Shown: positions 1 to 4,957, counted from the first letter of the stretch. The stretch: DNA of 5,231 nt from Mailhella sp. (GCA_017411945.1 JAFQPD010000029.1:1-5231), one strand, 5' to 3'. The notes: generated from the sequence alone by a model not told the origin. Made by a program: numbers and translations.

Positions 1-207
1 GGACATCTCGACCAGCATATGGATATGGTCGGGGCGGCACTTAGCTTCAAGTAGCTTCACGCCTTTCCATTCGCAGAGCTTTCGCAATATTTCTCCTATA
101 GCTCTTTTCTTCTCGCCATAGAAAACCTGTCTGCGATATTTCGGTGCAAAGACTATGTGGTATTTGCAGTTCCATTTCGCATGCGCTAAACTCTTCGCGT
201 CACCCAT
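1..207 (-). CDS. tnpA: IS200-like Y1 transposase TnpA, N-terminal part
   Basis: This is the N-terminal 69 residues of a TnpA single-strand transposase; the gene continues beyond the left edge (family proteins are about 150 residues). The family cuts and rejoins single-stranded DNA at element ends, using a metal held by an HUH motif and a catalytic tyrosine. The segment YHIVFAPKYRRQVF (residues 16-29) is the characteristic first strand, and H61-I62-H63 inside DHIHMLVEMS is the HUH motif. The catalytic tyrosine would lie in the missing half, so activity cannot be judged. The start is fixed by an AAAGGAGG ribosome binding site 5 nt upstream. The frame is intact as far as it is seen. A TATAAA-like -10 (minus strand, 282-287) lies upstream without a good -35. 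Confidence 0.9.
   Translation of the reverse strand, partial: MGDAKSLAHAKWNCKYHIVFAPKYRRQVFYGEKKRAIGEILRKLCEWKGVKLLEAKCRPDHIHMLVEMS
164..192 (+). promoter_or_regulatory. Candidate promoter for antisense RNA over tnpA start
   Basis: TTGCAG (164-169) and TAAACT (187-192) are separated by 17 nt on the plus strand, opposite the tnpA coding sequence. Each hexamer matches the sigma-70 consensus only partly (3 and 4 of 6). The case rests mainly on position: initiation near 199 would give an RNA ending at the T-run 280-284. Confidence 0.3.
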
Positions 208-212
208 TGTGA

Positions 213-220
213 CCTCCTTT
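213..220 (-). promoter_or_regulatory. Shine-Dalgarno of tnpA, buried in leader hairpin
   Basis: AAAGGAGG on the minus strand lies 5 nt before the tnpA ATG and is close to an ideal ribosome binding site. Nearly all of it lies in the 3' arm of the leader hairpin, so a folded messenger would hide it from ribosomes. This matches the known translational repression of IS200 tnpA. Confidence 0.8.
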
Positions 221-279
221 TGATTTGCTACTACGCGCAGTTGCCAGACCGCTCGTCTTACTTAGCAAATCAAAAGGAG
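214..279 (-). promoter_or_regulatory. IS200 leader hairpin (17-bp perfect inverted repeat)
   Basis: Positions 214-230 and 263-279 are perfect reverse complements over 17 bp, separated by a 32-nt loop. In the tnpA messenger the 3' arm contains the Shine-Dalgarno, so the fold should block translation. On the plus strand the stem is followed by five T residues (280-284), giving the form of an intrinsic terminator for transcripts running toward the element's left end. IS200 of enterobacteria is known to combine hairpin-mediated repression with transcriptional insulation. Both roles here are inferred from structure. Confidence 0.8.
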
Positions 280-316
280 TTTTTATAACGTGCCTATATT
301 TTAAGCTCTTTTGAAC

Positions 317-333
317 CACCAGCCTAGCTGGTG
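317..333. repeat. Subterminal palindrome at IS left end
   Basis: CACCAGC, a CTA loop and GCTGGTG form a perfect 7-bp hairpin with a 3-nt loop. IS200/IS605 elements carry such hairpins just inside each end, where TnpA binds them as folded single strands. Its position about 110 bp upstream of tnpA fits the left end. With the following ATTTTCGTTT it could also act as a weak plus-strand terminator. Confidence 0.7.
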
Positions 334-374
334 ATTTTCGTTTAACCAATCACAGCTAAAAAGACTCCGACGAC

Positions 375-408
375 GAGGGAGGGATGACAGGTGTCATTCC
401 TCCCTTTT
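375..408 (+). terminator. Strong intrinsic terminator between IS and fibre remnant
   Basis: GGGAGGGATGACA (377-389) pairs with TGTCATTCCTCCC (392-404) with one G-T wobble, and flanking bases extend the stem. TTTT (405-408) and a further T-run at 412-416 follow. It reads as a rho-independent terminator for plus-strand transcription. The gene it once served is not visible; it would lie where the IS element now sits. It also covers the only GTG that could start the fibre frame downstream. Confidence 0.65.
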
Positions 409-705
409 CGCTTTTTCTATAGTCGTATCGCTGTCGTATCCTTTATCTGCAAACAGATATCCCGCAATATCACTGGCTCATTCGAGCGAAGATATGACGC
501 CTGCATTCTTGGGGGATTGGTCGATCTGACTGGAGCCCTCTATGGAACAGGAGCCAGAAGCTGGAGAACCCGATGTACCGGAGGAACATACGGCAACGTG
601 CATCTGAACCTCGATGCCTCTCGTTCGTGGGGAAGCGCACATACCTCAAATGAGCTCATACCGAGAATCAAGAGTGTACGCTATCTGATTCGAGCTAGGC
701 CGTAA
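391..705 (+). pseudogene. Phage tail-fibre C-terminal fragment (remnant or silent cassette)
   Basis: The frame is open from 388 to the TAA at 703-705. From about 463 it resembles the C-terminus of phage tail fibres and collar-like proteins: an RNITGSF stretch (frame residues 25-31), a variable Gly-rich middle, then LDASRSWG and NELIPRIKSVRYLIRA, corresponding to the usual pattern RNITG-F ... FDASR-VPTA-ENRPR ... Y-I-A. That end of a tail fibre contacts the host surface. The first 24 residues are hydrophobic or aromatic and match nothing I recognise. The only start is a GTG at 391 inside a terminator hairpin, with a GGGAGGG run 7 nt before it that belongs to the hairpin stem. The piece therefore lacks its main fibre body and looks like a 5'-truncated remnant or a promoterless cassette. 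The recombinase downstream supports phage origin. The similarity is judged by eye; a chance open frame is possible but less likely. Confidence 0.55.
444..459. repeat. Dyad at start of fibre homology, possible recombination site
   Basis: TATCTG-CAAA-CAGATA is a 6-bp inverted repeat with a 4-bp spacer and AA at the dyad centre. It lies about 4 bp before the point where tail-fibre similarity begins. Serine invertases of the Hin/Gin type act on 26-bp imperfect dyads at just this place in fibre genes, and hix sites have a central AA. Symmetry outside the core is poor and no second copy was found in the window, so the assignment is speculative. Confidence 0.25.
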
Positions 706-718
706 TTCTATTTTATGG

Positions 719-750
719 CGGGAGGAAAGAAATTCCTTCCGTTTTGTTTT
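719..750 (+). terminator. Terminator after fibre fragment
   Basis: CGGGAGGAA (719-727) pairs with TTCCTTCCG (733-741) through one G-T wobble around an AGAAA loop, followed by TTTTGTTTT (742-750). It begins 13 bp after the fibre stop codon and suits the 3' end of that gene. Only 4 nt separate the T-run from the recombinase ribosome binding site, so it would also limit read-through into that gene. Confidence 0.75.
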
Positions 751-754
751 AACC

Positions 755-761
755 AAAGGAG
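755..761 (+). promoter_or_regulatory. Shine-Dalgarno of the recombinase
   Basis: AAAGGAG lies 6 nt before the ATG at 768 and fixes that start. A nearer ATG at 764 is in another frame. No clear promoter lies between the upstream terminator and this site; any promoter must overlap the fibre end or the terminator. Confidence 0.8.
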
Positions 762-767
762 TAATGT

Positions 768-1430
768 ATGGCTGAAATTTATGGATATATTCGAGTATCA
801 AGCACCGATCAAAATGAAGATCGACAGATTATTGCCATGAAAGAACGTGGCATTCCCTCTAATCACATATTTACAGATAAGCAATCAGGAAAAGACTTCA
901 AACGTCCTCAGTATCGTTCTTTGATGAAACGGCTTCAAGAAGGAGACCAGCTTTGCATAACCAGTATAGACCGTTTAGGGCGAAACTATGAGGAAATTCA
1001 GGAACAGTGGCGCATCCTAACTCGTGATAAAAAAATGGATATCGCTGTTTTTGATATGCCTCTCCTTGATACTAGACGTAACAAAGATTTGCTCGGCACA
1101 TTCATCGACGACCTCGTTCTTCAGGTTTTGTCCTTCGTTGCCCAGAATGAGCGAGAAAATATCAAAAAAAGGCAGACTGAAGGAATTGCAGCGGCAAAAG
1201 CCAGAGGGGTGAAGTTTGGGAGAAGGAATACGAAACTTCCTCCTGATTTTCTAAGGGCTTACTCTCTATGGCAGGCAAAACAAATCACGCTGACCGAGGC
1301 AGCTAAGCGATGTGGCATTTCTCGTGCAGGCTTTCATTACCGTGTATATATAGAGAAACTTTGGAGTCTAACATGTCGGAAAAGTGTGGAACTGCCCGTT
1401 CCTGCCAAGAAGTACCCACACATTTTCTGA
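768..1430 (+). CDS. Serine recombinase, resolvase/invertase family
   Basis: This is a 220-residue small serine recombinase, which cuts and rejoins DNA at short dyad sites through a covalent phosphoserine link. The catalytic domain covers about residues 3-150. YGYIRVSSTDQN holds the catalytic serine, most likely S11, and SIDRLGRN supplies R69 and R72, equivalent to active-site arginines of gamma-delta resolvase. MPLLDTRR, LSFVAQNERENIKKRQ (dimer and long-helix region) and ARGVKFGRR (hinge) follow in the normal order. A helix-turn-helix lies at about 173-192 (LTEAAKRCGISRAGFHYRV). The last 25 or so residues, to the stop, are an unusual tail beyond the HTH. The frame is intact and all key residues are present, so it is probably functional. 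Next to a tail-fibre remnant it could be an invertase switching fibre ends; a resolvase of a mobile element is the alternative. Its base composition is AT-richer than the genes to the right. Confidence 0.9.
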   Translation: MAEIYGYIRVSSTDQNEDRQIIAMKERGIPSNHIFTDKQSGKDFKRPQYRSLMKRLQEGDQLCITSIDRLGRNYEEIQEQWRILTRDKKMDIAVFDMPLLDTRRNKDLLGTFIDDLVLQVLSFVAQNERENIKKRQTEGIAAAKARGVKFGRRNTKLPPDFLRAYSLWQAKQITLTEAAKRCGISRAGFHYRVYIEKLWSLTCRKSVELPVPAKKYPHIF

Positions 1431-1463
1431 ATATACCCACAGATGACAAAAGGCATACCCACA
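1413..1463 (+). repeat. Three TACCCACA repeats, 21-22 bp apart
   Basis: TACCCACA occurs at 1413-1420, 1434-1441 and 1456-1463, so the starts are 21 and 22 bp apart, about two helical turns. The first copy overlaps the recombinase 3' end and the third lies in the 5' arm and loop of the terminator. Such phasing would suit a DNA-binding protein, but the third copy could be explained by the terminator alone. Confidence 0.4.
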
Positions 1464-1488
1464 GCGCTGGGGTATGCCTTTTGTTTTC
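1446..1488. terminator. Bidirectional terminator between convergent genes
   Basis: ACAAAAGGCATACCC (1446-1460) and GGGTATGCCTTTTGT (1470-1484) are perfect 15-bp complements around a 9-nt loop. On the plus strand TTTTGTTTT runs through the end of the stem, 16 nt after the recombinase stop. On the minus strand the TTTTGT end of the stem comes about 65 nt after the lipoprotein stop. It should insulate the convergent recombinase gene and envelope operon. It also sits at the composition change between mobile and resident DNA. Confidence 0.85.
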
Positions 1489-1547
1489 AGAAGCAAGGAG
1501 AAGCGACGAGACTTTTCGCTGTGGTGCTCTGGACAGCTCAAAAAGAG

Positions 1548-2207
1548 CTATCTTCTATAGCCGTCATAGCTGGCGTCGTGCCCATAATGGTTCTTGGTGC
1601 TGTACGGTTCACGCACACCGGCGTAGGTGCTCACGACATTGATGACATACCAGAGGCCGTCGTCGAACTGCTTCACCCAGATGGGACGGGCACTGTCCGA
1701 GCCGGAGCTGTAGAGGAAGAGGCGCAGGTAGCCGGCATCTTCCACCAGTTCACCCATCATGAGCTGGTAGTTGTTGGGATCCATACTGTAGTCGTTTTCA
1801 GGCGAAGTGCCCTCGGCGAAACTGCGGAAGATGTGCTGCTGCTTGGGGTCGCGCATGCGCTGGGCGAACATGGAGAAGTTCGGACTGCGTTCCCAGCCCT
1901 GCTTCTCATGCATGATGAAGCGCAGCATCTTGGAGCCTTCGGAGCGGGTACGGGAGTCCATGTAGCAGAACACGGCGTCGAAATACATCTTGGCAGCGCC
2001 GTAGGGGCTCTGGCAGGCGGTCTGGCAGCGGTCGCGGAATTCCGCGTAGTTGGCGGGCAGGCCGTAATACGAGGATTCTTCCGTGTACGAGGGTGAGCTC
2101 GTTCCCGAGGTCTGGAAAAGACCGAGGGGATCGTATTCCGCAGGCACGCAGGCCGTGAGCGACAGCGCCATGAGGGCGGAGAGGAAAAGAAGTCGGAATG
2201 TTTTCAT
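1548..2207 (-). CDS. Lipoprotein of unknown function
   Basis: This 219-residue protein has a lipoprotein signal peptide (residues 1-19) ending in the lipobox LTAC, so C20 would be lipidated; valine at +2 would favour the outer membrane under the E. coli sorting rule. The mature part starts with a Ser/Thr/Tyr-rich linker (about 31-50). A folded domain follows at about 65-200: YGAAKMYFDAVFCYMD, a GWERSPNF stretch, MRDPKQQHIFRSFAEG, YLRLFLYSSG and a late IWVKQFDDGLWYVIN strand pair. It may belong to a DUF family of sulfate-reducer-type envelope proteins (DUF6935 comes to mind, not verified). I do not recognise an activity. The start is the ATG at 2207, preceded by AAGGAAG; an in-frame TTG ten codons upstream would spoil the signal peptide. 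It is last in the presumed four-gene operon. Confidence 0.85.
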   Translation of the reverse strand: MKTFRLLFLSALMALSLTACVPAEYDPLGLFQTSGTSSPSYTEESSYYGLPANYAEFRDRCQTACQSPYGAAKMYFDAVFCYMDSRTRSEGSKMLRFIMHEKQGWERSPNFSMFAQRMRDPKQQHIFRSFAEGTSPENDYSMDPNNYQLMMGELVEDAGYLRLFLYSSGSDSARPIWVKQFDDGLWYVINVVSTYAGVREPYSTKNHYGHDASYDGYRR

Positions 2208-2213
2208 GTAACT

Positions 2214-2228
2214 TCCTTTATTAAAGGA
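2214..2228 (-). promoter_or_regulatory. Small hairpin overlapping lipoprotein ribosome binding site
   Basis: On the minus strand TCCTTTA-A-TAAAGGA is a perfect 15-nt palindrome whose 3' arm includes the first bases of the AAGGAAG Shine-Dalgarno of the lipoprotein gene. In RNA it would form a 6-bp, AT-rich stem with a 3-nt loop. It could modestly lower translation of the last gene of the operon. The stem is weak, so an effect is uncertain. Confidence 0.35.
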
Positions 2229-2258
2229 TGTGAGCAAAAAGGCTGGTGCTGCCCGGCG

Positions 2259-2984
2259 CTACTCCCAGTAAGAGGGATGCTGCCTCTTCTTCCAGTTCAT
2301 CACCGAAGCCGCATCCTTTCCGAAATCGCATCCGTCGAAGACCTCGCGGGTCATATGGCCGACTTCCTGGATACGGTTCTCATCCAGCTTTCTGTGAACG
2401 GGGAGGCATACGGTGCCCGACTCGGCCTTGGAAGGTACGGACCAGAAGTAGAACGTCTCGCCAGCGGGGAGCTTGGCATTGAGGATCGGAGCTCCTTCCG
2501 CAAAAAGGCAGTCCTGCTCCGTGGCGCAGATGGGAATGTCCTTCGTAGGAGTGAATTTGCCCACACCCGGCATATTCGTCAGTGAGATATGCAGGATGTT
2601 GTGGAACACAGAGTCGACGCGCATGGCTTCGCCCTCGCGAAGGGCGCGGGTCTTCACAAAATCACTGCGTATCCAGCAGGGCTGGTCGAGCTTGAACACG
2701 CCCAGTTCGGTCTGCTGCTGGATATTGGCGATAAGCTTGAACCAGGGTTTGCCCGTGCTGTCCATGCGAGGGACAGCGTCCGCCACATAGCGGTAGGCGC
2801 ACTCGTTGTCGCGGCTGGCCATTCCCAGCACTTCGAATTCCGTGCCTGCCCCGGCACGCAGGCGCACGTTGGTGGCAGTGACGGTGAGGTGGAGCATATC
2901 CTTGGTGCTGGAGGGGGCGTTATCCCCTGCCAGGGCCGGAGAGCTTCCAAGCAGGATGGCAAGAATAAGGAACAGCAGTCGCAT
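2259..2984 (-). CDS. Secreted bacterial SH3-domain protein
   Basis: This 241-residue protein begins with a cleavable signal peptide (residues 1-19, ending ALA) and is probably periplasmic. Residues about 32-112 look like a bacterial SH3 domain: LTVTATNVRLRAGAGTEFEVLG is the usual first half, with the N-V-R-x-R-x-G-x-G-x-x-F pattern, and PCWIRSDFV is the closing strand. A long insert rich in Gln and Leu lies between them. Such domains often bind peptidoglycan or cell-wall peptides. The C-terminal half (about 120-241) is not recognised. It has six cysteines in the mature part (62, 103, 153, 159, 193, 219), an even number that would allow disulfides. The ATG at 2984 has AGGAG 5 nt upstream. It lies 37 nt after the His/Pro-rich lipoprotein gene and 51 nt before the next lipoprotein gene on the same strand. 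Confidence 0.85.
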   Translation of the reverse strand: MRLLFLILAILLGSSPALAGDNAPSSTKDMLHLTVTATNVRLRAGAGTEFEVLGMASRDNECAYRYVADAVPRMDSTGKPWFKLIANIQQQTELGVFKLDQPCWIRSDFVKTRALREGEAMRVDSVFHNILHISLTNMPGVGKFTPTKDIPICATEQDCLFAEGAPILNAKLPAGETFYFWSVPSKAESGTVCLPVHRKLDENRIQEVGHMTREVFDGCDFGKDAASVMNWKKRQHPSYWE

Positions 2985-3021
2985 GGCATCTCCTGAAGTA
3001 CGGGCAAGCCTCTAGTAAGAA

Positions 3022-3519
3022 TTAGTTGATGACCGGCATCGGCCCGTTGGGACTCTGCTGATGGCTGGGGCGGTTCTGCTGGCTGGGGCGGCTCTGCGGG
3101 CCATGCGGACGCTGGGGCTTGTTGTTGCTGGGCTTCTGGAACGAAGGCCTGGGCTTCTGCGGTGCAGGCTTATGCATCACAGGCTTGTTCGGCCTATGGT
3201 TGGGCTTGTGCATGGCAGGCTTGGGGTGATGCTTGGGCGGCTTATGGTACGCCGGGGGCTTGGGCTTGTGGTGCGGCGGCTTATGGACCGCCGGGGGATG
3301 ATGCGGCTTGGGATGATGCGCGGGCTTGTAGTGGTGGTGCTTGGGCGGAGGCGGAGGCGCCGGGCGATAGTGATGCTTGTGAGGAGGGGGCGGCGGCGGT
3401 GCTACATGATGGACCACCGTGGGATTATCGTCGACCAGATAAACGTCTTCGGCAGGGATGACGCAACCGACGAGAGAAAAGGACATCACACAGGCGATGC
3501 AGGCGGGAATGAAGCGCAT
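3022..3519 (-). CDS. His/Pro-rich lipoprotein
   Basis: This 165-residue protein has a signal peptide ending in the lipobox LVGC (C19 lipidated). After a short acidic segment (AEDVYLVDD) the whole remainder is low-complexity sequence dominated by Pro, His and Lys. Two blocks, PPPPPPHKHH and PPPPPKHHH, are followed by many HKP and HHPKP units up to about residue 119, then a Gln/Asn/Pro/Arg tail ending MPVIN. There are 23 histidines in the 147-residue mature chain. Clustered histidines suggest binding of nickel, zinc or copper; a polyproline rod spanning the periplasm or lining the cell wall is the alternative. No catalytic domain is present. The ATG at 3519 has a strong AAGGAGG 4 nt upstream, and starting further upstream would bury the signal peptide. 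The gene lies 41 nt after the J-like gene. Confidence 0.85.
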   Translation of the reverse strand: MRFIPACIACVMSFSLVGCVIPAEDVYLVDDNPTVVHHVAPPPPPPHKHHYRPAPPPPPKHHHYKPAHHPKPHHPPAVHKPPHHKPKPPAYHKPPKHHPKPAMHKPNHRPNKPVMHKPAPQKPRPSFQKPSNNKPQRPHGPQSRPSQQNRPSHQQSPNGPMPVIN

Positions 3520-3560
3520 AGGGCCTCCTTCTATAAGGTTGTCGCTTTCGTAAGCCTTAG

Positions 3561-4886
3561 TTAACCAAAAACCAGAAAAGCCAGGGGGGCCAGAAGAAGC
3601 GGAACGCCTATCAAGGGGCTCTGGAAACATATCCAGAGCGCGGCGATCAGGTACAGAACGGATGCCGCGCCCAGAAGAGGGGGGGATATCCGGCGGGAGC
3701 GGCCAGCCGTATCCTGAGCATCCTGCTTTTCCGTGAGCCTTGCCCTGACCAGCTCACGCAGGAGCCGGAGCTGAGAATCCTTTTCCGCATCCTTCAGCTT
3801 GAGAAAATCTTCGAGGTAGGCGTCGTGCAGGGCCTGCCAGAATTTCAGCGGGAGGTCTCTGCCTTCCTGAAAAGCCATGAGCCTTTCCAGAAAAACGGGG
3901 TCGTGCTTTACCAGAGAAAACTGCGGGCGCGCGAATATGTAGTCCCATGGATGCCGCTGTGAGCTGTGCCGGAAATTTTCCGCCGTCCTTTCCAGAAGGA
4001 AGAAAAGTTTGTTCCTGGCACCGCTGAAAAATTCACTGGCCCCGCCCTGAAGCAGACATCCGGCGAAAAGTTCCGGCGGCGACCATGCCTGCGCATTGCC
4101 GTACAGCGGAAGCCGCTTTGCCAGAGCCTCGGCACAGGGACTGCGGCGCATCTTTTCCGTGCAGGCTTCGGCAAGAGTGAGAAGGCATTCGCCCGAAAGC
4201 GCATGCCTGTTGACGAAGTGCCCGAGAGCAAGCAGAAAATGGGGCTGATGGCGCAGGATAAGGAAATCCGGCAGCTGAAAGACCTGCTGCCAGAGATGGG
4301 CGGACTGCGGCTCTTTCTGCAAGGCGAGCATGCCGTTCAGGCAGGAAGCCGTAAGGCGTATGACATCCTGCTGGGAAAGGAGGGGGCTGTCGTCTGCCGG
4401 AAGCTGGCAGTACTCCGTGAGGCGGTGGAGGAGCCTGCCGCTGGTCGGATGCTGGCTGACGGCGCGCAACGAGGCGAAGCCGTAGGCCGTATAAAGGGCC
4501 GAAGCCATGTCGGGATAGAGACTGGACGAAAGCCTGACCAGCCAGTCGATGAAGTGCGGGTCGTCCTGAAGCTCCAGAAAGGCGGGGGAGGCGGTGAATT
4601 CCAGCCAGGCGTTCTCATCGGCACGGGATTCCGCAAGCTTTTTCGAGCGCTGGAAAAGCTGGACAAGGGCGGCTGTCCTCTCCTCGGTGCGGGCTTCGTC
4701 CGCCATATCCCTGACATCGGGGAGGCCGCGGCGGGCGAACTCCAGAGCCTTGGAATAGGCATCTTCAAGAGTCGGAAGAGCGACGGCCTGCCCGCCTGCC
4801 GCGCCGCAAACGGCACAGGCGTAGGCGTATCCGATTTCGTTTTCGTTCGTGGTGGGAGCTATCCCAAGAATATTCCAGAAAGCCAT
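3561..4886 (-). CDS. Membrane-anchored J-domain-like protein without HPD
   Basis: This 441-residue protein starts with FWNILGIAPTTNENEIGYAYA (residues 3-23), the opening of the J-domain-like proteins that usually read W-LGIEPT-D-IRRAYA, and then TLEDAYSKALEFAR (39-52), matching their second helix. The HPD tripeptide that activates Hsp70 in true J-proteins is absent; CAVCGAAGG stands there, so Hsp70 stimulation is doubtful. The long middle is helical and holds three repeats with identical spacing, W-x2-[FVI]-x3-P-x-F-x2-[LV]-x3-P-x-F, at 94-112, 199-217 and 314-332. Two hydrophobic segments (about 404-420 and 424-440) end the protein and probably anchor it in the inner membrane. The start at 4886 is preferred because of GAGG 6 nt upstream and because the family begins here; a frame 24 codons longer exists but its ATG overlaps the inverted repeat of the divergent spacer. 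It is first in the presumed operon and divergent from lemA. Function unknown. Confidence 0.8.
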   Translation of the reverse strand: MAFWNILGIAPTTNENEIGYAYACAVCGAAGGQAVALPTLEDAYSKALEFARRGLPDVRDMADEARTEERTAALVQLFQRSKKLAESRADENAWLEFTASPAFLELQDDPHFIDWLVRLSSSLYPDMASALYTAYGFASLRAVSQHPTSGRLLHRLTEYCQLPADDSPLLSQQDVIRLTASCLNGMLALQKEPQSAHLWQQVFQLPDFLILRHQPHFLLALGHFVNRHALSGECLLTLAEACTEKMRRSPCAEALAKRLPLYGNAQAWSPPELFAGCLLQGGASEFFSGARNKLFFLLERTAENFRHSSQRHPWDYIFARPQFSLVKHDPVFLERLMAFQEGRDLPLKFWQALHDAYLEDFLKLKDAEKDSQLRLLRELVRARLTEKQDAQDTAGRSRRISPPLLGAASVLYLIAALWICFQSPLIGVPLLLAPLAFLVFG

Positions 4887-4957
4887 GGAGTACCTCACGA
4901 GCGTAAAAATGCCGATGGGCTTTGGTGAAAGCATGGCACAAGATACGCTTTGCGGCA

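Larger units (their letters stand above)
199..284 (+). ncRNA. Possible art200-like antisense RNA
   Basis: An RNA from the candidate promoter at 164-192 to the T-run after the leader hairpin would be about 85 nt. It would be complementary to the tnpA start codon, its Shine-Dalgarno and the leader hairpin. Salmonella IS200 encodes art200, an antisense RNA of similar size and placement that blocks tnpA translation. The terminator-like 3' end is visible; the promoter is weak. This is an inference from layout, not from sequence similarity to art200. Confidence 0.3.
1..350 (-). mobile_element. IS200/IS605-family insertion sequence, left part only
   Basis: This is the left end of an IS200-type element whose transposase gene is read on the minus strand and leaves the window at position 1. 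Three things support it: a TnpA reading frame with an HUH motif, a long leader inverted repeat over the transposase ribosome binding site, and a subterminal palindrome at 317-333. Elements of this family have no terminal inverted repeats and move as single strands, so the exact outer boundary cannot be read from the sequence. It should lie a short distance to the right of the palindrome, roughly 334-365. No accessory tnpB gene is visible in the part shown. Confidence 0.8.

Noticed and set aside
391..393. GTG as a genuine start for the fibre frame
   Set aside because: It lies in the terminator hairpin, and the purine run before it is part of the stem. The first 24 residues it would add show no similarity to fibre proteins.
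391..1430. Diversity-generating retroelement acting on the fibre end
   Set aside because: No reverse transcriptase and no near-identical template repeat of the fibre 3' end were seen in the window.
1413..1463. Repeats as a short CRISPR or integrase array
   Set aside because: Eight-base repeats with 13-14 bp spacers are far too short for CRISPR, and the third copy is part of the terminator.
1443..2096. Plus-strand open frame opposite the lipoprotein gene
   Set aside because: It starts inside the terminator and mirrors a coding sequence that has a lipobox and a good start. Its Val/Gly/Ala/His-rich product is typical of an antisense frame.
2246..3015. Several shorter overlapping frames on both strands within the SH3 gene
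   Set aside because: They are shadows of the signal-peptide-bearing gene on the minus strand, with no motifs of their own.
3061..3564. Plus-strand frame rich in Arg, Gly, Leu and Met
   Set aside because: It is the reverse complement of the His/Pro-rich repeats, whose composition forces this pattern.
3966..4928. Long plus-strand open frame opposite the J-like gene
   Set aside because: It is the antisense shadow of a GC-rich gene. Its product has no recognisable family, there is no supporting ribosome binding site, and the minus-strand frame has clear domain features.
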